Shown piece by piece: positions 55,325 to 64,000 of a DNA stretch of 64,000 nucleotides. Each line of letters starts with the position of its first letter. The first letter of the stretch is position 1. Location of the stretch: positions 1,922,001 to 1,986,000 of the forward strand of contig NZ_ARVU01000001.1 in NCBI RefSeq assembly GCF_000384415.1. Direction: 5' to 3'. A model generated the notes under the pieces. It made no database searches and was not told the DNA's origin. It was given only the letters and a program-made list of their open reading frames with translations. Position numbers and translations under genes: made by a program. This DNA is from Cycloclasticus pugetii PS-1. GTDB lineage: Bacteria > Pseudomonadota > Gammaproteobacteria > Methylococcales > Cycloclasticaceae.

Positions 55325-55336
55325 CGCTAGCTAGCA

Positions 55337-56191
55337 ATGATTAATACCTTTCCCGTTCATGGAGTTGGGCTTGGATTAAGGCGGGCCTTTATAGGCCCGC
55401 TAGTTGAAAAGCCGCCTAGCAATATAGATTTTTATGAAATCGCTCCTGAAAACTGGATAAAAATCGGTGGTCGATATGGTAAGCAGTTACGCGCCTTAAC
55501 CGAACAGTTTCCTTTTGTAGCACATGGTTTGTCACTCAGCCTAGGTAGCCCAGACCCACTAGACGTTAAGTTCATTCGCGACATTCGAGATTTTATTAAA
55601 CTACATCAAATTAAGGTTTATACCGAACATCTCAGCTATTGTAGTGATGGCGGTCACCTATACGACCTGATGCCCATCCCGTTTACTCAGCAAGCAGTTG
55701 AATACGTAGCTGAGAGGATTCTCCACGTACAAGATATTCTTGGCCAACAAATTGCCATTGAAAATGCCTCTTACTATGCTGCCCCTGGTAAGGAAATGGA
55801 AGAAATTGATTTCATTAACGCAGTGATAAAAAAAGCCGATTGCAAGTTACTGGTCGATATTAACAATATATATGTCAACAGCGTAAACCATAAATACAGT
55901 GCGGAAGAATTTTTGAAAGCACTACCCGGTGACCGCATAAGCTATGCACATATTGCAGGACACTATAACGAAGCCGACGATATTATTATTGATTCTCACG
56001 GTGCTAATGTCATTGATCCTGTCTGGCAATTACTCGATAAAGCTTACGACAATTTTGGCCTATTTCCCACCCTATTGGAGCGTGACTTTAATATTCCACC
56101 ACTACCTGAGTTACTCGACGAGGTTCACCTTATTCATCAAGCCCAATTAAATTATTCACCCCAATCAGGTCAAAAACGTGTCGCAAAATAA
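55337..56191 (+). CDS. MNIO family (DUF692) multinuclear iron-dependent oxidase
   Basis: A 284-residue TIM-barrel-type enzyme of the family that includes MbnB and HvfB, which modify peptide cysteines using two or three iron ions and oxygen. Likely metal ligands by motif are H63 (HGLSLSLGS), E97/H98 (YTEHLSY), E142 (IENASYY), D174 (DINNIYVN), H205/H209 (AHIAGHY), D219/H221 (DSHG) and E249 (LLERDFN). Its predicted substrate is the EGKCG precursor encoded 12 bp upstream. It overlaps the DUF2063 partner gene by 14 bp. Confidence 0.94.
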   Translation: MINTFPVHGVGLGLRRAFIGPLVEKPPSNIDFYEIAPENWIKIGGRYGKQLRALTEQFPFVAHGLSLSLGSPDPLDVKFIRDIRDFIKLHQIKVYTEHLSYCSDGGHLYDLMPIPFTQQAVEYVAERILHVQDILGQQIAIENASYYAAPGKEMEEIDFINAVIKKADCKLLVDINNIYVNSVNHKYSAEEFLKALPGDRISYAHIAGHYNEADDIIIDSHGANVIDPVWQLLDKAYDNFGLFPTLLERDFNIPPLPELLDEVHLIHQAQLNYSPQSGQKRVAK

Positions 56192-56945
56192 CGCGCCTTC
56201 TTTCATGCAAACTCAACATGCATTCACCCGCTATATTCGTGACCCAAAAAATGCGCCAAAACCGAGTGATATTGAAGAACGACGCATAAATATATACCGC
56301 GACCTTCTGTTCACCAATATTGCCAGCGCGCTTAGTGATGGATTCCCGGTTGTTAAGACTATTTGCTCTGAACAACAATGGGAAAATATCTGTAGAGATT
56401 TTTATCATCGTCACCCAAGTCAAAGCCCCTACTTTTCTGACATTCCCCAAGAGTTTATCCACTATTTAGAGCACGAACGCACAAGTAATTCAGACGCCAT
56501 TGATGATACTCCATTCCTACTAGAGCTAGCTCATTATGAATGGCTTGAGTTTATCGTTTCCATTACTGACGATGAAGCCTACCCTCCCATTAGCGACCCT
56601 TTCAATCAAGCTTTAACCGTTGCGCCAACAGCCTTAGTTGCTGCCTATACCTACCCCGTACATAAAATTTCGCCTGACTTTTTACCCGCCGAACCACCCG
56701 ATCAGCCAACATACCTAGCCGTTTACCGCAATATTGAGCACACAATATGCTTTTTAGAAATAACACCAACAACACATGCCTTGCTTATCGCATTAGCCGA
56801 CAACACAAGCCAATTAACCAAAGACATTTTGTCAACATTAGCTAAAAACCTTCAACACCCAGACCCTAGCGTTGTTATACAAGGAGGGCTATCCATAATT
56901 AATGACTTTATTCATCGTGGTATCGTCGTTTCTGCCCCTAATTAA
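56178..56945 (+). CDS. DUF2063 domain partner protein (HvfC-like)
   Basis: A 255-residue protein with the N-terminal DUF2063 text FTRYIRDP, IEERRINIYRDLLFTNI and LSDGFPVVKTI. Proteins of this type bind the MNIO enzyme and are needed to present the precursor (MbnC, HvfC and TglI play analogous roles). The start is GTG, overlapping the MNIO gene by 14 bp; an ATG at 56205 is the alternative. The C-terminal half is a less conserved helical domain. No DoxX-like HvfD gene follows. Confidence 0.92.
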   Translation: MSQNNAPSFMQTQHAFTRYIRDPKNAPKPSDIEERRINIYRDLLFTNIASALSDGFPVVKTICSEQQWENICRDFYHRHPSQSPYFSDIPQEFIHYLEHERTSNSDAIDDTPFLLELAHYEWLEFIVSITDDEAYPPISDPFNQALTVAPTALVAAYTYPVHKISPDFLPAEPPDQPTYLAVYRNIEHTICFLEITPTTHALLIALADNTSQLTKDILSTLAKNLQHPDPSVVIQGGLSIINDFIHRGIVVSAPN

Positions 56946-57029
56946 TTTAACCCTCAGCACTTAAAACGAGCTTGCGATAGCCGCCTGAGCTATTTTCAAA
57001 ACTTTTTAACCCGCTAATGCCTGCTTTTT

Positions 57030-57058
57030 TTAAGTCCTTCATCTTTATTGCTTATAAT
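57030..57058 (+). promoter_or_regulatory. Probable promoter of hemL
   Basis: A perfect TATAAT (57053-57058) lies 17 bp after a weak TTAAGT (57030-57035). Transcription would start near 57065, after a TTG at 57048 and before the ATG at 57090. Confidence 0.5.
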
Positions 57059-57089
57059 GTTCCGTTATTCAAATAAACCACCCATTGAT

Positions 57090-58370
57090 ATGAGCAACTC
57101 TTCTCTTTTTGATCAAGCACAACAATCTATTCCTGGCGGGGTTAACTCACCGGTTCGCGCCTTTAAAGGTGTCGGTGGAGACCCTGTTTTTATCGACCAT
57201 GCAAAGGGCGCATACCTTGTTGATACTAACAATAAACAATATATCGACTATGTTGGTTCCTGGGGCCCTATGATCTTAGGCCATAGCCACCCCGATGTTG
57301 TTAAAGCCGTCCAAACAGCGGCCGAAAAAGGGCTTAGTTTTGGTGCACCCACCATTATTGAAACCACGATGGCAGAAAAAGTGTGCCAACTAGTACCATC
57401 CATTGAAAAAGTACGCATGGTCAGCTCCGGAACAGAAGCCACCATGAGTGCTATACGTTTAGCTCGTGGTTACACAGGCCGTGACAATATCATTAAATTT
57501 GAAGGCTGTTACCACGGTCACTCCGATTCATTATTGGTAAAAGCCGGTTCTGGCGCACTCACTTTTGGCGTTCCCAGCTCACCGGGTGTACCAGCCTCAC
57601 TGGCCGACCACACCCTAACGCTTCCCTATAATGATGCTGAAGCGGTCTCGCAATTATTAAAAACCAACGGCAATGACATCGCCTGTATTATCGTCGAACC
57701 AGTCGCTGGCAATATGAACTGCATACCTCCAGAAACCGGCTTCCTTGAGTGCTTACGAACATTATGTGACCAATACGGCATTGTGCTGATTTTTGATGAA
57801 GTGATGAGTGGCTTTCGCGTCGCGCTTGGTGGCGCACAACAAGTGTATGGCGTAACGCCCGATTTAACCACACTAGGCAAAGTCATTGGGGGTGGTATGC
57901 CTGTCGGTGCTTTTGGCGGCCGCGCTAAAATCATGGCTGAACTTGCACCTGATGGCCCTGTCTACCAAGCTGGCACCCTATCAGGCAACCCCCTAGCTAT
58001 GTCTGCTGGGCTCGCAACACTTGAGCTTATTAGCCAACCTGATTTTTACCACCAACTATCACTCCGTACCACGCAGTTATTGGATGGTCTAAACAACATT
58101 GCTAAAGAAGCCAACATCCCTTTTTCTACCAACCAAGTGGGCGGTATGTTTGGCCTATTTTTCTCTGAGCACAAAAATATTCGCCGCTTTAGCCAAGTCA
58201 TGGCATGCGACCAGGCACGCTTCAAACAATTCTTTCACCTTATGTTAGAACAAGGGATCTACCTCGCCCCTTCTGCCTTTGAAGCTGGGTTTGTCTCTGC
58301 TGCGCATAGTGAACAAGATATTAACGACACACTTCATGCTGCCAAGGTCGCCTTTGAGAAATTAACATGA
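57090..58370 (+). CDS. hemL: Glutamate-1-semialdehyde 2,1-aminomutase
   Basis: PLP enzyme making 5-aminolevulinate in the C5 heme pathway. The Schiff-base lysine is K264 in [12 protein letters not shown]. Other motifs are [29 protein letters not shown] and [10 protein letters not shown] chose the ATG at 57090 (426 residues, the E. coli length). A TTG at 57048 would add 14 residues, but its codons overlap the -10 box. It overlaps the globin gene by 4 bp. Confidence 0.97.
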   Translation: MSNSSLFDQAQQSIPGGVNSPVRAFKGVGGDPVFIDHAKGAYLVDTNNKQYIDYVGSWGPMILGHSHPDVVKAVQTAAEKGLSFGAPTIIETTMAEKVCQLVPSIEKVRMVSSGTEATMSAIRLARGYTGRDNIIKFEGCYHGHSDSLLVKAGSGALTFGVPSSPGVPASLADHTLTLPYNDAEAVSQLLKTNGNDIACIIVEPVAGNMNCIPPETGFLECLRTLCDQYGIVLIFDEVMSGFRVALGGAQQVYGVTPDLTTLGKVIGGGMPVGAFGGRAKIMAELAPDGPVYQAGTLSGNPLAMSAGLATLELISQPDFYHQLSLRTTQLLDGLNNIAKEANIPFSTNQVGGMFGLFFSEHKNIRRFSQVMACDQARFKQFFHLMLEQGIYLAPSAFEAGFVSAAHSEQDINDTLHAAKVAFEKLT

Positions 58371-58780
58371 TTGACACATTAAAACCTGGCCAAACCTATA
58401 AACTCACCCAATACGAAAAACTAGGTGGTGAAACAGGTATTCGTCAACTTGTTAAGTACTTTTACGAGGCCATGGACAACACCACTGACGTTAAAACAAT
58501 TCGTGACATGCATGCGGCAGATTTAACGGAGGCTGAAGACAAATTATTTCTTTTTTTAAGCGGGTGGCTCGGCGGCCCTTCGTTGTATATTGAAAAATAT
58601 GGTCACCCACGATTACGAGCGCGCCACTTACCTTTTTCCATTGGCATTAAAGAGCGTGATCAATGGTTACACTGCATGGATAAAGCTCTCCACAAAATGA
58701 ATATCGAAAAAGCCATGCACGATGAATTGATGCAAGCATTCTTTAACACCGCAGATTTTATGCGCAACCAAACTGAGTAA
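58367..58780 (+). CDS. Group II truncated hemoglobin
   Basis: A 137-residue two-over-two globin. The text [20 protein letters not shown] opens the fold, the proximal histidine lies in [11 protein letters not shown] and the G8 tryptophan in RDQWLHCM. Group II globins bind O2, NO or peroxide; the exact role here is unknown. The ATG overlaps the hemL stop, which links it to the heme pathway at the level of translation. Confidence 0.9.
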   Translation: MIDTLKPGQTYKLTQYEKLGGETGIRQLVKYFYEAMDNTTDVKTIRDMHAADLTEAEDKLFLFLSGWLGGPSLYIEKYGHPRLRARHLPFSIGIKERDQWLHCMDKALHKMNIEKAMHDELMQAFFNTADFMRNQTE

Positions 58781-58792
58781 CAACTGAACTGA

Positions 58793-59398
58793 ATGTTTGC
58801 CGAACTGCTCGACACCTTCACTCAGCTAATTAACCAGCACCCAACCTGGGCAGGCCTTATTGTCTTTCTAGTTGCCATGGTTGAATCACTGGCTATTATT
58901 GGGGTGGTTATACCAGGTGTCGCTATTATGTTTGGAGTCGGCACACTTATTAGCAATGGCACATTAGATATGGCTAGCACTGTTATGTGGGCGGCAGCAG
59001 GCGCATCATTTGGCGACGGACTAAGCTTTGCATTAGGTAAGCACTACGATAAAAAAATTTACACCATCGCTTGGTTTAAAAACAATCCGGATGTATTAAA
59101 AAACGGACACGAATTTTTTGAAAAGTATGGCGCAATTAGTATTTTGATTGGGCGTTTTATTGGCCCTATTCGCGCGATTATTCCACTTATTGCTGGTATT
59201 TTAGACATGCCTACTAAGCATTATATTCCTACCAACCTTATTGCGTCGGCTTTATGGGCGCCTGCTTATCTCATACCCGGCTTTTTTTTTGGAAAATCGA
59301 CGACCCTCATCACCACTAATCTTGAAAATGGATGGCCTTTCATCCTGCTCTTTGCTGTGCTTATCTGGGCTTTTTACAAAATACTCAAACAACGCTAA
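58793..59398 (+). CDS. DedA family membrane protein
   Basis: A 201-residue inner-membrane protein with the DedA text ESLAIIGVVIPGVAIMFGVG, ASFGDGLSFALGKH, FFEKYGAISILIGRFIGPIR and LIASALWAPAYLIPGFFFGK. The family takes part in lipid or undecaprenyl-phosphate recycling and membrane homeostasis. It is 12 bp after the globin gene and convergent with the GGDEF-EAL gene. No hairpin terminator is visible in the 84-bp gap. Confidence 0.93.
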   Translation: MFAELLDTFTQLINQHPTWAGLIVFLVAMVESLAIIGVVIPGVAIMFGVGTLISNGTLDMASTVMWAAAGASFGDGLSFALGKHYDKKIYTIAWFKNNPDVLKNGHEFFEKYGAISILIGRFIGPIRAIIPLIAGILDMPTKHYIPTNLIASALWAPAYLIPGFFFGKSTTLITTNLENGWPFILLFAVLIWAFYKILKQR

Positions 59399-59482
59399 TA
59401 AACTGATGGCTTAACCCTGATTAAAACCTAGTTAAACCTGTTAAGTCGTGCTATCAAAAGCCAACCCATTGCTTGTCAGCCT

Positions 59483-61543
59483 TTATAAAACAACCACATT
59501 TCTAAATAATAAATCATCCATCTCTTTTGCTGGCATTGGTTTGTGAAAATAATACCCTTGAAAGACAGAACACCCATGATAGGTTAAAAAGCTCAATTGG
59601 CTTTCCTTTTCAACACCCTCGGCGACCACATCCAAGCTCAAACTTTTAGCCATCGCAATAATCGTAGCGGCAATTTCCGCATCCGATTGATCGACGTGCA
59701 AATCTCGAACGAATGACTGGTCGACTTTTAATTCACTCAGCGGCAGCTTCTTCAAATACATTAACGACGAATACCCCGTGCCAAAATCATCCATCGAGAT
59801 TTTAAAGCCGAGATCTGTCAACGCATGCATTTTATCAATAGTCAGGTGTATATCTTTAACAGTAATCCCCTCTGTTATCTCTAACGTCACATAACTTGCA
59901 GACATACCTATTTCCTCAAGCAGACTTGTTATTGTCTCGAGAAAATTATCCTGATCAAATTGATACGGGCTGATATTTATCGATAATCTAAAATCTGGAG
60001 CGATGTCTGCCTGCTTCCATTTTTTCAATTGCCCGAAGGCTTCTTTTATAACCCACTCACCAATCGGTAAAATAAGACCTGTCATTTCAGCTATTGGTAT
60101 AAACTCCGACGGGGACACCATTTCTCCATCTTTTTTAAACCAACGTAACAAGGCCTCAGCCCCTAAAATTCGACCAAACTCATCTACCTGCGGTTGATAA
60201 TATAATTTAAACTCATTAGCACTAAGAGCATGTCTTAAGTCCGTCTCCATTTGCAGCTTAGCATCTGCATCTGTTTGCATTTCAAGCTGGTAAAAACGAT
60301 AACCATCACGTCCACCTTCTTTAGCACGATACATTGCGGTATCAGCCTGTTTCATTAAACCTTCCGGGGTCGTGGCCATATTTGGGAATGTGGTAATGCC
60401 AATACTCGCTGTTAAGTGATAAATTTCACCTTGGATAATGAATTTTTCACTTAAAACATGTCGTAACTTCAACATTAACGAATGAATTTGGTTAATAACC
60501 GCCTCTTCAGAATCTTCCAGTTGGCCTGATAAAATAACAAACTCGTCTCCACCCAATCTAGCAATCGTATCCACCCCACGAAAAACATGCTTCAAACTAT
60601 CGGCTACTTTTTTTAATAGTTCATCCCCAGCTGCATGACCACGTGAATCATTCAGTGTTTTAAAGTTATCTAAGTCAATAAACAGTAATGCACCGTGCCG
60701 GTGTTCTCTGATAGCAATATCGAGAATGTACTCCATGTGTTCTGTTAACAGCCGCCTATTCGCAAGGCCTGTTAATTCATCATAATAAGCCAGCTCCTGA
60801 GCCACTTTTTTTGATTGCTCAACCTCATTCAACGTTGCATTCATCCGTTGCAATAAACTATTAAAATGCTTGGCCATTTCAGCATACTCACTGCTATCTG
60901 CCTTATTGACAAAGATTGTCTTTGCATAAGCCTGCTCAAGTGTAATGTCTTTGATATCCTCCATTAAATCTTGTAGCGGCTTGACGAAAATACTTTGTAA
61001 CCAGATGGACAAGAGAATAGCCAAAACAAACGCGATAGGAATTGAGATCACAATCAACTCCTTTAGCGCTATTAGAAGCTTTTCAGAACTATCAGTAGAA
61101 ATGGCATAAGTGACAGCACCCACTTCCTCTTCGCCATACATTACAATACTTTTGTATAACAGTAGGTTGTCGACTGCTTTTATTGTATCCGGCTCAACAA
61201 GTTGAATATTTTGATGTGCTTGTGCAGATTTTGAATAATGCAAAATAGTCTGCCCAGAAGCCCCCGCAAGATCGGCATGCTCAATAACAGGAAACTGTTG
61301 CCATTTACGCAATAATTCCGCACGCAAGCTTGGCACACCATTCAACACCAAGGCAGCATAATCATTTTCTAAGACCTGAGTGATGGCTTTCAATTCGCTA
61401 ACTGATTCTTTAGCATACTCAGCCTTTTCATGTTGATAGGCAAACACAGAATAAAAAACAATCAGTGCTGACGCCATCACCATCATTAACAAGATAAATT
61501 GATACCTGACAGGGAGATAAGAAAGCTTCACTGTATTTAACAA
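59483..61543 (-). CDS. Membrane GGDEF-EAL cyclic-di-GMP enzyme
   Basis: A 686-residue protein: membrane helix (about 15-36), periplasmic sensor region, second helix (about 162-183), HAMP-like linker, GGDEF domain with intact RLGGDEF (331-335) and EAL domain with EALLRW (near 462) and DDFGTGYSSL (near 585). Both catalytic motifs are intact, so it may make and degrade c-di-GMP. The input signal is unknown. It follows a 98-residue hypothetical gene by 11 bp. Confidence 0.95.
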   Translation of the reverse strand: MLNTVKLSYLPVRYQFILLMMVMASALIVFYSVFAYQHEKAEYAKESVSELKAITQVLENDYAALVLNGVPSLRAELLRKWQQFPVIEHADLAGASGQTILHYSKSAQAHQNIQLVEPDTIKAVDNLLLYKSIVMYGEEEVGAVTYAISTDSSEKLLIALKELIVISIPIAFVLAILLSIWLQSIFVKPLQDLMEDIKDITLEQAYAKTIFVNKADSSEYAEMAKHFNSLLQRMNATLNEVEQSKKVAQELAYYDELTGLANRRLLTEHMEYILDIAIREHRHGALLFIDLDNFKTLNDSRGHAAGDELLKKVADSLKHVFRGVDTIARLGGDEFVILSGQLEDSEEAVINQIHSLMLKLRHVLSEKFIIQGEIYHLTASIGITTFPNMATTPEGLMKQADTAMYRAKEGGRDGYRFYQLEMQTDADAKLQMETDLRHALSANEFKLYYQPQVDEFGRILGAEALLRWFKKDGEMVSPSEFIPIAEMTGLILPIGEWVIKEAFGQLKKWKQADIAPDFRLSINISPYQFDQDNFLETITSLLEEIGMSASYVTLEITEGITVKDIHLTIDKMHALTDLGFKISMDDFGTGYSSLMYLKKLPLSELKVDQSFVRDLHVDQSDAEIAATIIAMAKSLSLDVVAEGVEKESQLSFLTYHGCSVFQGYYFHKPMPAKEMDDLLFRNVVVL

Positions 61544-61554
61544 GCTTATCCCCT

Positions 61555-61851
61555 TTAATTAATTGCTTTTTGTAGTAAGCCGACAGAAAACTGCTGCCAC
61601 TCAAAAAAGGGGGCCAGATTGGTGCGCACAGGTACAGCTATTAGGCAACGACCCACATGATTAACAACCGGCCACCTAGCCTTGCTCTCATAAGTGGCCA
61701 CCATCTCAATATGCCACGCTTTCATCTTGTGTGTGCAACTCACCAATGGTTTTAGAGCTTGAGCAAGTATCCAAGCATAAATATTGCCCCTGAAAAAATC
61801 TATCCAAGCCAAACAACGAGCTAGATGTTCTCGATCGCTCATTGCCTTCAT
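61555..61851 (-). CDS. Hypothetical 98-residue protein upstream of the GGDEF-EAL gene
   Basis: I do not recognise it. It has two tryptophan-rich amphipathic stretches (CLAWIDFFRGNIYAWILAQA and FEWQQFSVGLLQKAIN) and two cysteines, with no signal peptide or clear membrane helix. AAGGAG stands 2 bp before the first ATG, so the ATG three codons later (61842) may be the real start. Its 11-bp spacing to the c-di-GMP enzyme gene suggests an operon and perhaps a linked role. Confidence 0.55.
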   Translation of the reverse strand: MKAMSDREHLARCLAWIDFFRGNIYAWILAQALKPLVSCTHKMKAWHIEMVATYESKARWPVVNHVGRCLIAVPVRTNLAPFFEWQQFSVGLLQKAIN

Positions 61852-61958
61852 TACTCCTTATTTTTACACACATACCCAAACGACCCGGTCATAAAATCTT
61901 TTAACCTTTAAAATATAGCAGATAAAAGCTCTTCTACAAGTCAATAAACAAAGGCAAT

Positions 61959-62543
61959 TCAATGAGCCGATAACAAACCCAAAATCACCTCTAATCGCTC
62001 GGTAGGGTTGTCTATTTCAAGCAATCGTTGGCGCATAATATTTTCCATTGGAAATACTTCTGTTAGGCGGCAACTCACCCAGTTTGCATCTTTAAACCTC
62101 GATTCATCCAATGGGCTATTCGGTTGATGCTTTTTAAGTATTCTTTTTAACATCGTGATTAACTCAGAGCATTCAGCAGGAATCGTTGCGCCCACAGGTT
62201 CCTCTAAAATTTTAATACTAGCTGTTCTTAACTGTTGATCAGACACTTGGCTATCTACTATGCTGAATCGCTGACAACCTAATGCCTCAATTTGCAGCAC
62301 GCCATCGGCTGACTGATCCCAATTGATGATTTTAGCTAATGTGCCTATTGCATAACACTTGGCTGCATCACCCACCTCATGACCATCTTCAATCATATTA
62401 ACGCCAAAAGGCATATTTTGTTTTAAACAACGGCTCACCATATCGAGGTATCGCGTTTCAAAAATTCTTAGCGACAAAACCCCTTCTGGAAAAAGGGCTA
62501 CGGATAATGGAAAAATAGGGACATTGTTTGTTGAAATTTGCAT
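61959..62543 (-). CDS. Lon N-terminal (LON substrate-binding) domain protein
   Basis: A stand-alone 194-residue protein with the Lon N-domain text NVPIFPLSVALFPEGVLSLR, IFETRYLDMV and the helical tail ending RLEVILGLLSAH. It has no ATPase or protease domain. Stand-alone LON-domain proteins are widespread and not well characterised. It lies 7 bp downstream of mpl on the same strand. Confidence 0.92.
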   Translation of the reverse strand: MQISTNNVPIFPLSVALFPEGVLSLRIFETRYLDMVSRCLKQNMPFGVNMIEDGHEVGDAAKCYAIGTLAKIINWDQSADGVLQIEALGCQRFSIVDSQVSDQQLRTASIKILEEPVGATIPAECSELITMLKRILKKHQPNSPLDESRFKDANWVSCRLTEVFPMENIMRQRLLEIDNPTERLEVILGLLSAH

Positions 62544-62550
62544 GGCCGTG

Positions 62551-63906
62551 TTACGAATTTAATCTGTCTTCAATTATTTGATGAATACCGCTAAAACTAC
62601 CATTGCTCATAAATAACACATGGTCATTTGATTGCACAACACTAACGGTGGCTGCCACTAAATCATCAATGGTTTTAAAAAGCCTAATATTGGGATAATT
62701 ACCCATCTCCATTTGCCAGTCCATCTCATCCGGCATAAAAACAAAAGCAAGGTCTGCTTGCTCTAACGAGGGTAACAAGGTCTCTTTATGCACGCCCATT
62801 TTCATAGTGTTGGATCGTGGTTCAAGCACCGCTATTATCCGTTGATCTGCAACCTTTCCTCGCAAACCCGCCAAGGTGCTAGCAATGGCCGTTGGGTGAT
62901 GGGCAAAATCATCGTACAAGGTAATATTATTTACAACCGCTCGAACTTCCATTCGACGTTTAACGTTTTGGAATCGCGCCAGCGCTTTAATTGCGGTGGC
63001 CGGCTTAACACCCACATGAGCTGCCCCTGCAATAGCAGCTAAGGCATTTGATACATTGTGTTGCCCGCTTAAGCTCCAACACACACGCCCCATAAAATCA
63101 CCTTGATAATACACATCAAACTCGCCTTCACCTGCGTCAAGGTTATCGGCAAACCAAGTCGCTTTAGCTGATGACTGTTTAGCAAATTTTTCTACCGGAG
63201 ACCAGCAACCTTGTATGAGCACCTCGTCTAAGTTTTCATCACCGGAAGGGGAAATCAACAGCCCATTGTTTGGCACCGTTCTTACCAAATGATGAAACTG
63301 GCGTTTTATCGCACCAAGGTCATCAAAAATATCAGCATGGTCAAACTCAAGGTTATTTAAAATACAGGTCTTTGGCCGGTAATGTACAAACTTCGAACGT
63401 TTATCAAAAAAGGCCGTGTCATATTCATCCGCTTCAATCACAAAGTAATCAGATTCTCCCAACTTAGCAGATATAGCAAAATTTAGCGGCACACCACCTA
63501 TTAAAAAACCTGGTTTTAAACCAGCATCCTCTAAGATCCACGCTAACATCGAACTGGTTGTCGTTTTGCCATGCGTGCCAGCGACAGCTAACACCCAATG
63601 ATGTTGCAATACATGTTCGGCCAACCATTGTGCACCTGATGTGTAAGGCAGATTTAGGTTCAACACCGCTTCAACCTCTTCATTGCCTCGCGACAGTGCA
63701 TTACCTATCACAACAATATCTGGCTTTACCCTTAAGTTATCAGCACTATAACCCTGCATCAACTCAATCCCTTCGGCTTCAAGCTGAGTACTCATGGGTG
63801 GGTAAACACCAGCATCTGAACCAGTAACGGTATGGCCTAAACGTTTCGCCATAACGGCAAGCCCGCCCATAAAGGTGCCACAAATACCTAAAATATGTAC
63901 TCTCAA
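62551..63906 (-). CDS. mpl: UDP-MurNAc:L-Ala-gamma-D-Glu-meso-DAP ligase
   Basis: Murein-recycling ligase attaching recovered tripeptide to UDP-MurNAc. The N-terminal MRVHILGICGTFMGGLAVMA distinguishes Mpl from MurC. The ATP loop is VAGTHGKTTTSSMLA, with EADEYDTAFFDKRSKFVHYR and YDDFAHHPTAI following. Length is 451 residues, the family norm. Its 94-bp upstream region reaches the right edge of the window, where an ATG at 63988 on the plus strand might start another gene. Confidence 0.97.
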   Translation of the reverse strand: MRVHILGICGTFMGGLAVMAKRLGHTVTGSDAGVYPPMSTQLEAEGIELMQGYSADNLRVKPDIVVIGNALSRGNEEVEAVLNLNLPYTSGAQWLAEHVLQHHWVLAVAGTHGKTTTSSMLAWILEDAGLKPGFLIGGVPLNFAISAKLGESDYFVIEADEYDTAFFDKRSKFVHYRPKTCILNNLEFDHADIFDDLGAIKRQFHHLVRTVPNNGLLISPSGDENLDEVLIQGCWSPVEKFAKQSSAKATWFADNLDAGEGEFDVYYQGDFMGRVCWSLSGQHNVSNALAAIAGAAHVGVKPATAIKALARFQNVKRRMEVRAVVNNITLYDDFAHHPTAIASTLAGLRGKVADQRIIAVLEPRSNTMKMGVHKETLLPSLEQADLAFVFMPDEMDWQMEMGNYPNIRLFKTIDDLVAATVSVVQSNDHVLFMSNGSFSGIHQIIEDRLNS

Positions 63907-64000
63907 TTCACGTTTTCCTAGATAATATCGCTGAAGACCATCTTACTTCAGATACTGTTTATATTTGAAGGTAAAGGCCAATTTATTATGAACAACCACC

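Noticed and set aside
57048-57089. TTG start extending HemL by 14 residues
   Set aside because: Its codons overlap a perfect -10 box, and the ATG at 57090 gives the 426 residues of E. coli HemL.
63988-64000. Start of a plus-strand gene at the right edge
   Set aside because: Only four codons are visible after the ATG; nothing can be concluded about a product.

Overview
The window is a densely packed chromosomal segment from a gammaproteobacterium. It shows the syntenies rsmD-ftsYEX-rpoH, bioBFHCD, ubiCA-recG-ridA-spoT-rpoZ-gmk-yicC-rph, dusB-fis, accBC-prmA and rhlB/trxA-rho. It is moderately AT-rich and contains an aa3-type cytochrome oxidase cluster, a phasin and a lone four-cluster ferredoxin. 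This would suit a marine Thiotrichales/Piscirickettsiaceae-type genus such as Cycloclasticus or Methylophaga; the genus is a guess, the class is not. I found no rRNA, tRNA, insertion sequence, prophage, integrase or CRISPR array.

Layout. 1-7224: rsmD (cut by the left edge), a catalytic plus non-catalytic M16 peptidase pair, divergent ftsY-ftsE-ftsX, rpoH, and a membrane-anchored retropepsin-like protease. 7317-14331: heme A and cytochrome oxidase block on the minus strand (coxB, coxA, a 32-residue membrane peptide, coxC, then surf1, a Sco-like protein, ctaA, ctaB). The Cu(B) chaperone gene cox11 is absent from this block. 14332-14736: a gene-free stretch with three consecutive hairpins. 14737-19193: biotin operon bioBFHCD. 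19274-28038: comF, ubiA, ubiC, recG, ridA, spoT, rpoZ, gmk, yicC. 28104-32513: an orphan Ser/Thr kinase, rph, rdgB, hemW, a small Cys-rich protein and pyrE. 32510-37399: an accessory-looking patch with a ferredoxin, moaA and a divergent NitT/TauT-type ABC transporter around two tandem Fur-like boxes. 37561-41682: phasin, ABM-domain protein, FxsA, DsbD and TlpA. 41821-50048: aroQ, accB, accC, prmA, DUF3426 protein, dusB, fis, purH, purD. 50127-54793: rho, trxA, rhlB, yrfG, nth. 54971-56945: the most interesting locus. 57090-63906: hemL, truncated globin, DedA, a GGDEF-EAL protein, a Lon-N-domain protein and mpl.

The most interesting system is the three-gene cluster at 54971-56945. A secreted precursor carries six EGKCG and two EAKCG motifs and no other cysteines. 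It is followed at once by a DUF692 multinuclear iron oxidase (MNIO) and an overlapping DUF2063 partner. This matches the HvfABC/bufferin type of ribosomally made, post-translationally modified copper-handling peptide. Part of the precursor is a nearly exact 57-bp tandem duplication, so the number of modification sites appears to have grown recently. No DoxX-type HvfD gene or sigma factor gene lies beside it.

Secondary points are a probable CTG start for bioH, a strong terminator splitting rpoZ from spoT, mutually exclusive hairpins in the dusB-fis leader, and Fur-like boxes upstream of moaA.
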